From positions 33,817-97,816 of the forward strand of contig NZ_WTVN01000016.1 of the NCBI RefSeq assembly GCF_012910905.1: a stretch of 64,000 nucleotides of DNA, in the 5' to 3' direction. The notes beneath the pieces are model-generated. The model saw only the letters and a list, made by a program, of their open reading frames with translations, did not search any database and was not told the origin of the DNA. The translations under genes and the position numbers were made by a program. Source of the DNA: Aromatoleum toluvorans (GTDB lineage Bacteria > Pseudomonadota > Gammaproteobacteria > Burkholderiales > Rhodocyclaceae). Below, piece by piece: positions 1 to 7,732 of this stretch (the stretch's first letter is position 1; each line of letters begins with the position of its first letter).

Positions 1-2
1 CG

Positions 3-242
3 GCCACCGGCTGGCTGATGAGCTCCGCCAAAGGCTTCCCGGTGGTGTACCTGGGCCTCGTCCCGCTGCCTGATCTCGTGGGCAAGGACGAAGCGCTCGG
101 CAACCTGCTCAAGTCCACCCACGAAGTCCTGACCTCCGGCCTGCTGATTCTGGTCGGTCTTCATATCGCCGCCGCACTCAAGCACCACATCATCGACCGA
201 GACGAAACACTGGCACGCATGGTGCCCCTGCTCAAACGCTGA
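3..242 (+). CDS. Cytochrome b561 family protein, C-terminal part (5' end outside window)
   Basis: The reading frame is open from the left edge, so only about 79 C-terminal residues are visible. They contain a hydrophobic helix (LTSGLLILVGLHIAAALKHH) whose paired histidines fit a haem-b ligand and the short cytoplasmic end typical of the b561 family of membrane cytochromes, which pass electrons between quinone and periplasmic partners. It ends 26 bases before the YceI gene, a very common pairing with b561 cytochromes, so the two are probably one operon. The family call rests on this fragment and the neighbour; the N-terminal helices cannot be examined. Confidence 0.75.
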   Translation, partial: ATGWLMSSAKGFPVVYLGLVPLPDLVGKDEALGNLLKSTHEVLTSGLLILVGLHIAAALKHHIIDRDETLARMVPLLKR

Positions 243-268
243 ACCGGACAAACAAAGGAATGCCTCAC

Positions 269-847
269 ATGAAACACAATCGAATCCTGGCCGCCGCCCT
301 GGTCTCCCTCGCCCTGCCGTTCGCCGGCGCCCACGCGGCACAGGCCGCCGGCGTCTTCGATCAGGTCCAGCCGGCGAAGAACCGCATCGACTTCGTCTTC
401 AAGCAGATGAATGTGCCGGTCAATGGCTACTTCAAGAAGGCGAAGGTCGATCTGGCGTTCGACCCGGCGGCTCCCGCGAAGTCGACGGTTCGTCTCGATC
501 TCGACCTCGCCAGCATCGATGCCGGCTCGTCGGATGCGAACACGGAAGTCGTCGGCAAGCCCTGGTTCGACGTCAAGGCCTTCCCGACCGCGACCTTCGT
601 CTCATCGTCGGTGAAGCCGCTCGGCGGCGATCGCTATGAAATGACCGGCAAGCTCACGATCAAGGGCAAGACCCGTGACGTAACGACGCCGGTCACCGTC
701 AAGCAGAACGGCAACACCGCCACGTTCGACGGCGCCTTCACGCTCAAGCGCCTGGAGTTTGCCATCGGCGACGGTACCTGGTCCGACACCTCGATCGTTG
801 CCGACGAGGTCAAGGTCAGCTTCCACGTCGAAGCCGTCAAGCAGTAA
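269..847 (+). CDS. YceI family periplasmic lipocalin-like protein
   Basis: A 192-residue secreted protein with a Sec signal peptide (about residues 1-25, ending in AHAAQA) followed by a single YceI beta-barrel domain. YceI proteins bind long isoprenoid-type lipids in the periplasm. Visible family features are the FVFKQMNVPVNGYF strand, SIDAGSSDANTEV, and LTIKGKTRDVTTPV. The start is placed at 269 because AAAGGA at 254-259 lies 9 bases before it; an in-frame ATG at 260 is too close to that ribosome site. It follows a cytochrome b561 gene and precedes a strong terminator, so it probably ends a b561-yceI operon. The exact lipid ligand cannot be read from sequence. Confidence 0.9.
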   Translation: MKHNRILAAALVSLALPFAGAHAAQAAGVFDQVQPAKNRIDFVFKQMNVPVNGYFKKAKVDLAFDPAAPAKSTVRLDLDLASIDAGSSDANTEVVGKPWFDVKAFPTATFVSSSVKPLGGDRYEMTGKLTIKGKTRDVTTPVTVKQNGNTATFDGAFTLKRLEFAIGDGTWSDTSIVADEVKVSFHVEAVKQ

Positions 848-894
848 TCCGCAATGGGTCTCCATTGATCCCTCCCCCTGGGGATCACGCTTGC

Positions 895-920
895 CACCCC
901 GGACTCCGGGGTGTTTTTTT
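895..920 (+). terminator. Rho-independent terminator after the YceI gene
   Basis: A perfect 8-bp stem CACCCCGG / CCGGGGTG with loop ACT is followed by seven T residues at 914-920. It closes the b561-yceI transcription unit 48 bases after the YceI stop codon. Confidence 0.9.
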
Positions 921-1570
921 ATCTGCCGTCGCCGTGCAGCCGGGTAATTTCACCGGCAGATAATCCCGCCTCGCGGATCGAGGCCCCTCTGATCCGCCGA
1001 AGCGAAACCGGGCCGGATCCGTCCCGGCGATGCCAGCCTGGAGCCGGTTTCGACGCCGGTGAGCGCATCGGCACCGCCCTGCGGTCGCGACCATCCGCGG
1101 CCGTGCGTCCGGCCACTCTCTCGTTCGTCGATCGGATCTGCAGCTTCTCGAGCAAGTACGGCCTGACGAACTGCCCGCCAGTGGTGGAGCATCACTTATC
1201 GATCAAACGGGCGGGGCATCGAGCGGCAGGGCCCGCCAGCGCCCATCGTCGTGCGGTCGGCGCGTGCGAGCGTCACGCCGCTCGTGGCCGCAACATGTCC
1301 GGAATATCGTAAGTTACTAATTAATATGCAATACATATACATTTAATTAGCCATTGATAATATGCCGTCTGCTGGCAGAAGACGAATCCTCTTTAAAAAA
1401 GACACGCCTTGTCAAGGTGTTGTGTTGTAACGAAGCGATTGTGTCATTTTGTAGATTCGTATCAAACATCCCCGAAATATTTAGGGGTATATTCCACTTC
1501 CAAAATGCTCGCCGGGGGTCCGGCTCCGTCTGGCGGGATTGTGACCTGTATCTATCGAAGGAGAATCAGC
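921..1570. other. 650-bp region without a convincing gene
   Basis: No open frame here has a ribosome site or recognisable protein. The first 390 bases have the high GC of the genome. From about 1310 to 1500 the composition turns sharply AT-rich, with runs such as taattaatatgcaatacata, and holds the palindrome listed separately. The stretch most likely carries the regulatory region of the cytochrome/MtrAB operon beginning at 1571. I see no tRNA, hairpin-rich small RNA or insertion-sequence end in it. Confidence 0.5.
1470..1493 (+). promoter_or_regulatory. Near-perfect palindrome next to a -10-like hexamer upstream of the cytochrome operon
   Basis: CCCC-g-AAATATTT-a-GGGG (1470-1487) is symmetric apart from one central-flank position on each side, and directly abuts TATATT at 1488-1493, a possible -10 element. 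No good -35 hexamer is seen. A symmetrical site at this position is best read as an operator for a dimeric regulator of the electron-conduit operon. The regulator is unknown. Confidence 0.45.
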
Positions 1571-1909
1571 ATGAAGGCACGAATTCTTGCGGTGATCGTG
1601 GCCGGCTTGACGGCAGCGTTTGCTTCCTCGGGCGCAATGGCCGTGGACGAGGATGCCGCCAAGGCAACGGCCAAGCGCAACGACTGTTTCAAGTGCCACG
1701 CGATCGACAAAACCAAGAAAGGTCCGTCGTACAAGAAGATCGCGGCGAAGTTCAAGGACAAGGCTGACGCCGAACAGAAAATGGTCGAGCAGATCACCAA
1801 GGAGCACAAGGTGAAGCTCGAGGACGGCACCGAGGAAACGCACAAGGTGATCGACACCACGGACAAGGCGGAGATCAAGAATCTCATCGACTGGATCCGT
1901 GCCCAGTAA
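1571..1909 (+). CDS. Periplasmic monohaem cytochrome c, probable shuttle for the MtrAB conduit
   Basis: A 112-residue protein with a Sec signal peptide (cleavage after SSGAMA) and one haem motif CFKCH, followed by the GPSYKKIAAKF segment of small class I cytochromes. The C-terminal half has no methionine in the usual axial-ligand position; instead there are histidines in KEHKVK and ETHKV, so a His/His haem is possible. AAGGAGA at 1558-1564 sets the start 6 bases later. The gene lies 67 bases before the decahaem cytochrome gene in the same direction and likely shares its promoter, suggesting a role as soluble electron carrier between the inner membrane and the conduit. The role is inferred from context. 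Confidence 0.85.
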   Translation: MKARILAVIVAGLTAAFASSGAMAVDEDAAKATAKRNDCFKCHAIDKTKKGPSYKKIAAKFKDKADAEQKMVEQITKEHKVKLEDGTEETHKVIDTTDKAEIKNLIDWIRAQ

Positions 1910-1976
1910 TCGCTAGAGAAGCGATCCGGCGCACGCCGCCCAGGTGTGCGCCACAAACAGCAAATCAGGGGGTTAT

Positions 1977-2933
1977 ATGAAGTTGCTTGGAAAAGCATTG
2001 CGCGTGTGCGCATTCGCCGTCCTGGCCGGGAGCATCCTCCCGGCCCTGACCGCGAACGCCGCGGAAAAGGAAGCGCCCAAGGACATCGTCCTGACCGGCG
2101 ACGCCAAATGTACCAGCTGCCACGACGAGAACGACTCGCCCGAGGCCCTGCGTATCGGCAAGACGAAACACGGCGCAGTCGCCGACAAGCGCACGCCGGG
2201 CTGTACGAACTGCCACGGCGAGAGCGAGAAGCACGTCAAGGAAGCCGGTCGCGGTAGCGGCCCGACCCCGCCGGTCGACGTCGGCTTCACCAAGAAGAAT
2301 GCAGCTTCCTCCCAGGAGCGCAATGCCGCCTGTCTGAGCTGTCACCAGGGCAGCAAGCGTATCGGCTGGCAGTCGAGCACCCACGCGAACCAGGACGTCT
2401 CCTGTAGCTCGTGCCACAAGATTCACGACGGCAAGGATCCGGTACGCGACAAGGCGGACCAGGCAGAAGTGTGCTACGAGTGCCACAAGGAGCAGCGTGC
2501 CCAGGTGAGCCGTCCCTCCCGCCACCCGATCCCCGAAGGCAAGGTGAACTGCTCGTCCTGCCACAACGTGCACGGTGACAATCCGAAGGCGCTCGCGAAG
2601 AGCAGCGTCAACGCGACCTGCTACAGCTGCCACATGGAAAAGCGCGGCCCCTTCGTGCATAACCACCAGCCGGTGACCGAGGATTGCGCGATCTGCCACA
2701 ACCCGCACGGTACCGTCATCGAGAACCTCCTCAAGGCGCGTCCGCCGTTCCTGTGCCAGGAATGTCATAGCCATACCAGCCACCCGAGCCAGTCCGCCGG
2801 ACTGCCTGCCGGCCGCACGGGCAGCACCACCGAGCTGGGCACCGTCGGAAGGGGCTGCCTGAACTGCCATACCAACATCCATGGCAGCAACAGCACGCAG
2901 AACAGTGCAACCGTGAACCGGTTCCGCCGCTGA
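1977..2933 (+). CDS. Decahaem periplasmic c-type cytochrome, MtrA/DmsE/PioA family
   Basis: A 318-residue exported protein with a signal peptide ending near LTANA and exactly ten CXXCH haem motifs: CTSCH, CTNCH, CLSCH, CSSCH, CYECH, CSSCH, CYSCH, CAICH, CQECH and CLNCH. Length and motif number match MtrA, DmsE, MtoA and PioA, which sit inside an outer-membrane barrel and form a haem wire across the membrane. The gene is followed 20 bases later by the matching barrel gene. The start is the ATG behind CAGGGGG at 1966-1972. Whether electrons go outward (metal or mineral reduction) or inward (iron oxidation) cannot be read from this sequence. Confidence 0.93.
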   Translation: MKLLGKALRVCAFAVLAGSILPALTANAAEKEAPKDIVLTGDAKCTSCHDENDSPEALRIGKTKHGAVADKRTPGCTNCHGESEKHVKEAGRGSGPTPPVDVGFTKKNAASSQERNAACLSCHQGSKRIGWQSSTHANQDVSCSSCHKIHDGKDPVRDKADQAEVCYECHKEQRAQVSRPSRHPIPEGKVNCSSCHNVHGDNPKALAKSSVNATCYSCHMEKRGPFVHNHQPVTEDCAICHNPHGTVIENLLKARPPFLCQECHSHTSHPSQSAGLPAGRTGSTTELGTVGRGCLNCHTNIHGSNSTQNSATVNRFRR

Positions 2934-2953
2934 TCGGGCAAGGGAGATCAATC

Positions 2954-5143
2954 ATGAAAAATATGACAAGAGTGGTTAAGCTGACCGCGATTTCCGCGGC
3001 CCTGCTCGCGGTATACGGTCCCGTGCATGCGGCCGACGACGAAGTAAGTCAGCTCACGAAGCCGGATAGCTCGGTTTCGGTCGGTCTGGGATATTGGACC
3101 GAGGATCGCCCGCAACTGGGGATCTTCGACGGCATGCGCGAAAGCGGCGCCTACGGCCTGCTCGATGCCAACATCGTGAAGCGCGACGATGCGACGGGAA
3201 CGTGGTATACGTTTTCGGCGCGCAATCTCGGTCTGGAGAGTCGCGATCTGAAGGCGGAGTATCTGCGCCAGGGAAATATCGGTGCATCGATCGAGTACAG
3301 CAAGACGCTGCGTGACAATCCCCACCTGTTCCTGACCGGCCTGCGCGGGATCGGCACGACGAACCTCATCGTGAGTGGAGCCGGTCGCAACGCCCTGCCG
3401 CGCAACGAGGTCGAGCTCGGCACCACGCGCGAGGGAACGACGCTCGGGTTCTACAAGAACCTGCTGCCCGGGCTCGATTTCAACGTCAGCTTCAAGAACG
3501 AGGAAAAGGACGGGACCCGTCTGTGGGGCCGTGGTGGTGCCGCGGAATTTGCGGTCGAACCCATCGACAGCACGACGCGTCAGCTTGAGGCCGTTCTGAA
3601 TTACACCGGAGAGCGGCTCCAGCTGTCCGGCGGCTACAACGGCAGCTGGTACGACACGCACAACACGCTGGTCGATACCATCCGGCAGGGTGACAATCCG
3701 ACAGTCCTGAATAACCACTTCTTCCTGTCGCTTCCGCTGGACAATGAAGCGCATCAGCTATTCCTCGACGGTGGCTACAACTTCACGCCGAGTACGCGTG
3801 GCCGTTTCAAGGTTGAATACACGCATGCGACCCAGAACGAGCGGCTGCCGACCAGCAGCATTCCCGGTCTGTCCCTGGCGGGTGCTCCGTCGAGGCTGAA
3901 TGGCGAGGTCAATACCACCCTGGTTCAACTGGGACTGACTTCGCAGGTCACGCGCAATTTCTCGCTTGGTGCAAACCTTCGCTATCACGATGCCGACGAC
4001 GACACACCCGTTCGTCGCTTCGTGCAGGCCAACGCGCGCTGCAACGCAAGCGAATGTGTCGACAACACGCCGTTCTCGTACAAGACACTCACGGGCAAGC
4101 TCGAAGGCACCTACCGTTTGCCGCAGGGCTACAGCCTGACGGGGGGCTACGAGCAGCGTGAGGACGATCGCCGGATTCCGGTTTCCAATGCGAATGGTGC
4201 CGGCGGACGGGATACGCAGCGGGTGGTTCCCATGCGCTCCGACGTGGAGGAACGCACCTACCGCCTGCAACTGCGTCGCACCCTGTCCGAGACGCTCGGC
4301 GGTTCGCTCGGCTACATTCATAGCGAGCGCGAGGGGTCGCACTTCATTTCGGCTGCCGCCGGACCGGGCGGAGCGCCGAGCGACCTGATCAATCCGATCA
4401 ACATCGCCGATCGTGACCGCAGCAAATGGCGTCTTGCGATGGACTGGACCCCGCTGGAGCGTCTGTCGGCACAGTTCGTCTATGAGAATGCCCAGGACGA
4501 GTACGGGCACAGCCAGGCGCGACCGTTTGGTCTTCGCGATGGGAGCGCCGAACTCTATTCGGTCGACGTCAGCTACAAGCTGAACAACGACTGGAAGATG
4601 TCGGCGTGGTATTCGAAGGATCTGACCAAGGCGAACCAGCGCGGTCAGCGAGCGGAGATCCGCAACCGGACTACCGGTGCGCTTGAACTGCGTGCGGCGG
4701 AAAAGGATGCCGATCTTTCGGACGCGGGCGAATCGGTCGGGTTGAGTGTCGTGGGGCGGGCAACGCCGAAGCTGAAGCTTGGCGCAGACGTGCACATGAG
4801 CCTCAACCGCAGCAAGTTCGACGAAAGGATCATCCGGACCGCTCCGGATCCGGTGCCGGGCGTTGCTGCGGTGGGTCCGCTGCCTGACATCAATACCCGC
4901 GTGACGACGTTCAAGCTGTTTGCCGAGTATGCGCTGCGCAAGGACTCCGATCTTCGCATCGATTTGATCCACGAGCGCTGGAAGACCGACGATTGGACCT
5001 GGCAGTTTGCCAACGGTACGCAGTTTGTCTACACGGGTGCTGGCACCAGTGCGGCCACCTTTACGGATGGCACGTCGGTTGTCGCAAACCAGCGGCAGAT
5101 ATCCAACTTCATCGGCGCGCGCTACATCTACAAGTTCCAGTAA
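2954..5143 (+). CDS. MtrB/PioB family decahaem-associated outer-membrane beta-barrel
   Basis: A 729-residue protein with a signal peptide (to about residue 26, VHAADD) and an all-barrel pattern of alternating aromatic strands ending in ARYIYKFQ, a typical outer-membrane C-terminus with a terminal aromatic segment. Size and linkage to the decahaem gene identify the MtrB/PioB/MtoB sheath family. The N-terminal CXXC motif of Shewanella MtrB is absent; the only close cysteine pair is CNASEC in the middle, probably in one surface loop. No gene for an extracellular MtrC/OmcA cytochrome follows, since a strong terminator ends the operon. This favours an MtoAB/PioAB-like two-component conduit. Confidence 0.9.
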   Translation: MKNMTRVVKLTAISAALLAVYGPVHAADDEVSQLTKPDSSVSVGLGYWTEDRPQLGIFDGMRESGAYGLLDANIVKRDDATGTWYTFSARNLGLESRDLKAEYLRQGNIGASIEYSKTLRDNPHLFLTGLRGIGTTNLIVSGAGRNALPRNEVELGTTREGTTLGFYKNLLPGLDFNVSFKNEEKDGTRLWGRGGAAEFAVEPIDSTTRQLEAVLNYTGERLQLSGGYNGSWYDTHNTLVDTIRQGDNPTVLNNHFFLSLPLDNEAHQLFLDGGYNFTPSTRGRFKVEYTHATQNERLPTSSIPGLSLAGAPSRLNGEVNTTLVQLGLTSQVTRNFSLGANLRYHDADDDTPVRRFVQANARCNASECVDNTPFSYKTLTGKLEGTYRLPQGYSLTGGYEQREDDRRIPVSNANGAGGRDTQRVVPMRSDVEERTYRLQLRRTLSETLGGSLGYIHSEREGSHFISAAAGPGGAPSDLINPINIADRDRSKWRLAMDWTPLERLSAQFVYENAQDEYGHSQARPFGLRDGSAELYSVDVSYKLNNDWKMSAWYSKDLTKANQRGQRAEIRNRTTGALELRAAEKDADLSDAGESVGLSVVGRATPKLKLGADVHMSLNRSKFDERIIRTAPDPVPGVAAVGPLPDINTRVTTFKLFAEYALRKDSDLRIDLIHERWKTDDWTWQFANGTQFVYTGAGTSAATFTDGTSVVANQRQISNFIGARYIYKFQ

Positions 5144-5170
5144 CCGGTTCGTGTAGTTGAGGCAGGCCTG

Positions 5171-5203
5171 AACGGGGCGGCGTGAGCCGCCCCGTTTGTT
5201 TTG
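5171..5203 (+). terminator. Rho-independent terminator after the MtrB-type gene
   Basis: A perfect 11-bp stem AACGGGGCGGC / GCCGCCCCGTT with loop GTGA, followed by TGTTTTG. It closes the cytochrome operon. Confidence 0.85.
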
Positions 5204-5301
5204 CAGGGTCGATTGGTGTTGGGTGCAGTCGGTATGTACGCGGACTCTGTCCTGCAGCTCTACCGTTCCGTCAGGATGATTCCCGCCCCGGGGTTAGCCG
5301 C

Positions 5302-5796
5302 TTATTGCGTCGCGACCCAGTGGCCCGACTTCCCGCCGAGCTTCTCCATCAACTGGATCCCGTCCATGCGCATGCCGCGATCGACGGCCTTGCACATGTC
5401 ATAAATCGTCAGTAGCGCAACGTTCACCGCGGTCAAGGCTTCCATCTCGACACCGGTGCGTCCGACTGTCTCCGCGGTGACGCTGCAGTCGATGCGGCTT
5501 TGCGCCTCGTCGAGTTCGAACTCGACCGCTACGCGGGTGAGCGGAATCGGGTGGCAGAGCGGGATCAGGTCGCTGGTGCGTTTCGATGCCTGGATCGCCG
5601 CGATGCGGGCGATCCCAAGGACGTCGCCCTTCTTTGCGCTGCCCGACTTGACCATCGCGAAGGTGTCTGGCTTCATGCTGATCGAGCCGCGTGCGATGGC
5701 GACGCGGCGGGTTTCGCTCTTGTCGCCGACGTCGACCATGTGGGCCTGGCCTTGGGCGTCGAAGTGGGTGAGGGCGGAAGGTTTCTGCTCGGTCAT
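5302..5796 (-). CDS. moaC: Cyclic pyranopterin monophosphate synthase MoaC
   Basis: A 164-residue cytoplasmic enzyme that converts the GTP-derived cyclic intermediate into cyclic pyranopterin monophosphate, the second step of molybdenum cofactor synthesis. Characteristic segments are [15 protein letters not shown], the [10 protein letters not shown] loop, VEMEALTAV and [11 protein letters not shown]. The start at 5796 gives the family's usual N-terminus ([13 protein letters not shown]); longer upstream frames read through the intergenic region. It is divergent from the M48 protease gene, with 76 bases between them, and no other moa genes lie next to it. Confidence 0.97.
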   Translation of the reverse strand: MTEQKPSALTHFDAQGQAHMVDVGDKSETRRVAIARGSISMKPDTFAMVKSGSAKKGDVLGIARIAAIQASKRTSDLIPLCHPIPLTRVAVEFELDEAQSRIDCSVTAETVGRTGVEMEALTAVNVALLTIYDMCKAVDRGMRMDGIQLMEKLGGKSGHWVATQ

Positions 5797-5872
5797 GGCT
5801 CGGGCTGCGCGGCGTACAGAGGGATACATTCCGCGCGGAACGGTTGATGGTGGCCCGGTATCATAGCACCCG

Positions 5873-7327
5873 ATGATCAGACGACTTCTTATCCTGCTCC
5901 TGTGCGTCGCCCTCGTGCCGCGCCTGAACGCGGCCGGTTTGCCGGATCTGGGCGACGTGGGGGCTTCCGAGCTCTCGCCGCTCGCGGAGCGCAAGCTCGG
6001 CGAATCGATCATGCGCGACATCCGATGGCGCGATCCGGCTTATCTCGACGATTCCGAGGTCGAGGATTACGTCAACCGCCTGGGGCGGCGACTCGTCGCG
6101 GCGAGTCCGACACCGCAGCAGGATTTCGATTTCTTCGCCGTGCGCGACGGCACGCTGAACGCGTTTGCCTTGCCGGGAGGCTACATCGGCGTGCATACGG
6201 GGCTGATCCTCGCCGCCGAATCGGAGTCGGAACTGGCGTCCGTGCTCGGGCACGAGGTCGCGCACGTGACGCAGCGCCATATCGCGCAGATGTTCGGCAA
6301 GCAGAGCCAGACCAGCATGGTGATGCTGGCTTCGCTGCTCGTTGCGGTGCTGGCGGCACGCAGCAATTCGCAGGTCAGCGAGGCAGCCATTGCGGCAGGG
6401 CAGGCCGGCGCCCTGCAGGCGCAGCTCGGCTATACGCGCGACTTCGAACGCGAGGCCGATCGCATCGGCTTGCAGAGCCTGGAAGGGGCCGGTTTCGACG
6501 TGCGCGGCATGCCGAGCTTCTTCGAGCGCCTGCAGCGCTCCAGCCGTCTTTACGAGAACAACGCGCCGAGCTACCTGCGCACCCACCCGCTGACGCAGGA
6601 GCGGATCTCCGACTTGGGCAACCGTGTCGGGCAGATGCACTACAAGCAGGTGCCGGATTCGGCCGACTTCGGATTCGTGCGTGCGAAGCTGCGCGTGGCC
6701 GCGATGCCGCCGATCGACGCCGTGCGCGAGTTCGAGGCTCAGGCGGCCAGGAATGGCGCCGACGTCTCCGTGCGCTACGGGCTGGCGCGGGCGCTGCTTG
6801 CGGTCGGGCGGCTGGACGACGCGGGGCGGCAGCTCGAGACGCTGCGCAAGGATGCGCCGCCGTCGAGCTTCGTCGATATGCTCGCGGCAGAGCTCCGGCT
6901 CGCCCGGCACGATGCGCCCGGCGCGGTGAAGGTGCTGGAGGCTGCGAGGAAGCGGTTTGCCGACAGCACGGCGGTGCAGTACGCGCTGATCGACGCCATG
7001 CTGCAGGCGGGGCAGGCGAAGGAAGCCGGCACGATGGCGCGGACTGCGGTGCAGAATCGCAGCCGCGATTCGCGCCTGTGGGCCTTCCTGGCGCGTGCGG
7101 AAGCGGACCTGGGGCATCGTGCGGCCCAGCACCGGGCGCAGGCGGAGGTCTATGTGCTCCGCGGTGCAGTGCCTGCGGCGATCGAGCAGCTGGAATGGGC
7201 GCGTCGCGCGGGCGACGGCAATTTCTACGAGCTGTCCGCCGTGGATGCGCGCCTGCGCGAACTCAAGGAGCAGGAGCGCGAGCGTCGGCGCGAGGAGCGC
7301 GAACGCGGGGGGAGCCGCGGCGAATGA
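5873..7327 (+). CDS. bepA: Periplasmic M48 metalloprotease with TPR domain, BepA/YfgC type
   Basis: A 484-residue exported protein: signal peptide (1-20, ending RLNA), M48 peptidase domain with the zinc motif HEVAH at about residues 127-131 and the third ligand region READRIG, then a C-terminal tetratricopeptide-like helical repeat region from about residue 270. In Escherichia coli the homologue BepA maintains outer-membrane assembly by handling LptD and the Bam complex. The C-terminus is unusually rich in Arg/Glu. The symbol is by family resemblance; other M48-TPR paralogues exist in betaproteobacteria. Confidence 0.85.
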   Translation: MIRRLLILLLCVALVPRLNAAGLPDLGDVGASELSPLAERKLGESIMRDIRWRDPAYLDDSEVEDYVNRLGRRLVAASPTPQQDFDFFAVRDGTLNAFALPGGYIGVHTGLILAAESESELASVLGHEVAHVTQRHIAQMFGKQSQTSMVMLASLLVAVLAARSNSQVSEAAIAAGQAGALQAQLGYTRDFEREADRIGLQSLEGAGFDVRGMPSFFERLQRSSRLYENNAPSYLRTHPLTQERISDLGNRVGQMHYKQVPDSADFGFVRAKLRVAAMPPIDAVREFEAQAARNGADVSVRYGLARALLAVGRLDDAGRQLETLRKDAPPSSFVDMLAAELRLARHDAPGAVKVLEAARKRFADSTAVQYALIDAMLQAGQAKEAGTMARTAVQNRSRDSRLWAFLARAEADLGHRAAQHRAQAEVYVLRGAVPAAIEQLEWARRAGDGNFYELSAVDARLRELKEQERERRREERERGGSRGE

Positions 7328-7399
7328 CGGTTGCGTGTGGCGGGCGTCGCCATGGCGCTGGGGTAGAATGGCGGCAACTGTCTGTGAGGATGTCGCGTG

Positions 7400-7630
7400 A
7401 TGCAAGTTGACAAGGAAGTCGATGCGCGCGGGCTGACCTGCCCGCTACCGATTCTGCGCGCCAAGAAGGCGCTCGCCGAGATGAGTGCCGGCCAGGTGTT
7501 GCGGGTGCTGGCAACCGATCCGGGCTCGGTGAAGGATTTTCAGGCGTTTGCCCGCCAGACCGGGAACGACCTGCTGCAGCAGGGCGAGACGGGTGACAAT
7601 GCGTTTGAATTCTATCTGAAGCGCAAGTAA
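7400..7630 (+). CDS. tusA: Sulfurtransferase TusA family protein
   Basis: A 76-residue protein with the SirA/TusA signature DARGLTCPLPILRAKKAL, in which the cysteine of CPLP carries persulfide sulfur. TusA relays sulfur for tRNA thiolation and molybdenum cofactor synthesis. GAGGA at 7386-7390 serves the ATG at 7400; a GTG three bases earlier (7397) is an equally usable start adding one residue. It follows the protease gene by about 70 bases and ends before a bidirectional terminator. Confidence 0.93.
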   Translation: MQVDKEVDARGLTCPLPILRAKKALAEMSAGQVLRVLATDPGSVKDFQAFARQTGNDLLQQGETGDNAFEFYLKRK

Positions 7631-7681
7631 ACGGTTGCCGGCGCGCTCGGCCTCGATGGTCGATGCGGCGGCGATACGAAA

Positions 7682-7719
7682 AGGGGCCACCCCGATTGCG
7701 GGGCGGCCCCTGTTGTTTT
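7682..7719. terminator. Bidirectional terminator between tusA and valS
   Basis: The hairpin AGGGGCC-a-CCCCG / CGGGG-c-GGCCCCT with loop ATTG has a T-rich tail on the plus strand (GTTGTTTT) and an A-run on its left that reads as T-run on the minus strand. It can serve both convergent genes. Confidence 0.8.
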
Positions 7720-7732
7720 CAGCCGTGCGGAA

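Noticed and set aside
1409..1570. An upstream extension of the cytochrome c frame
   Set aside because: The signal peptide begins at 1571 with a good ribosome site. The extension would bury the signal peptide and runs through the palindromic promoter region.
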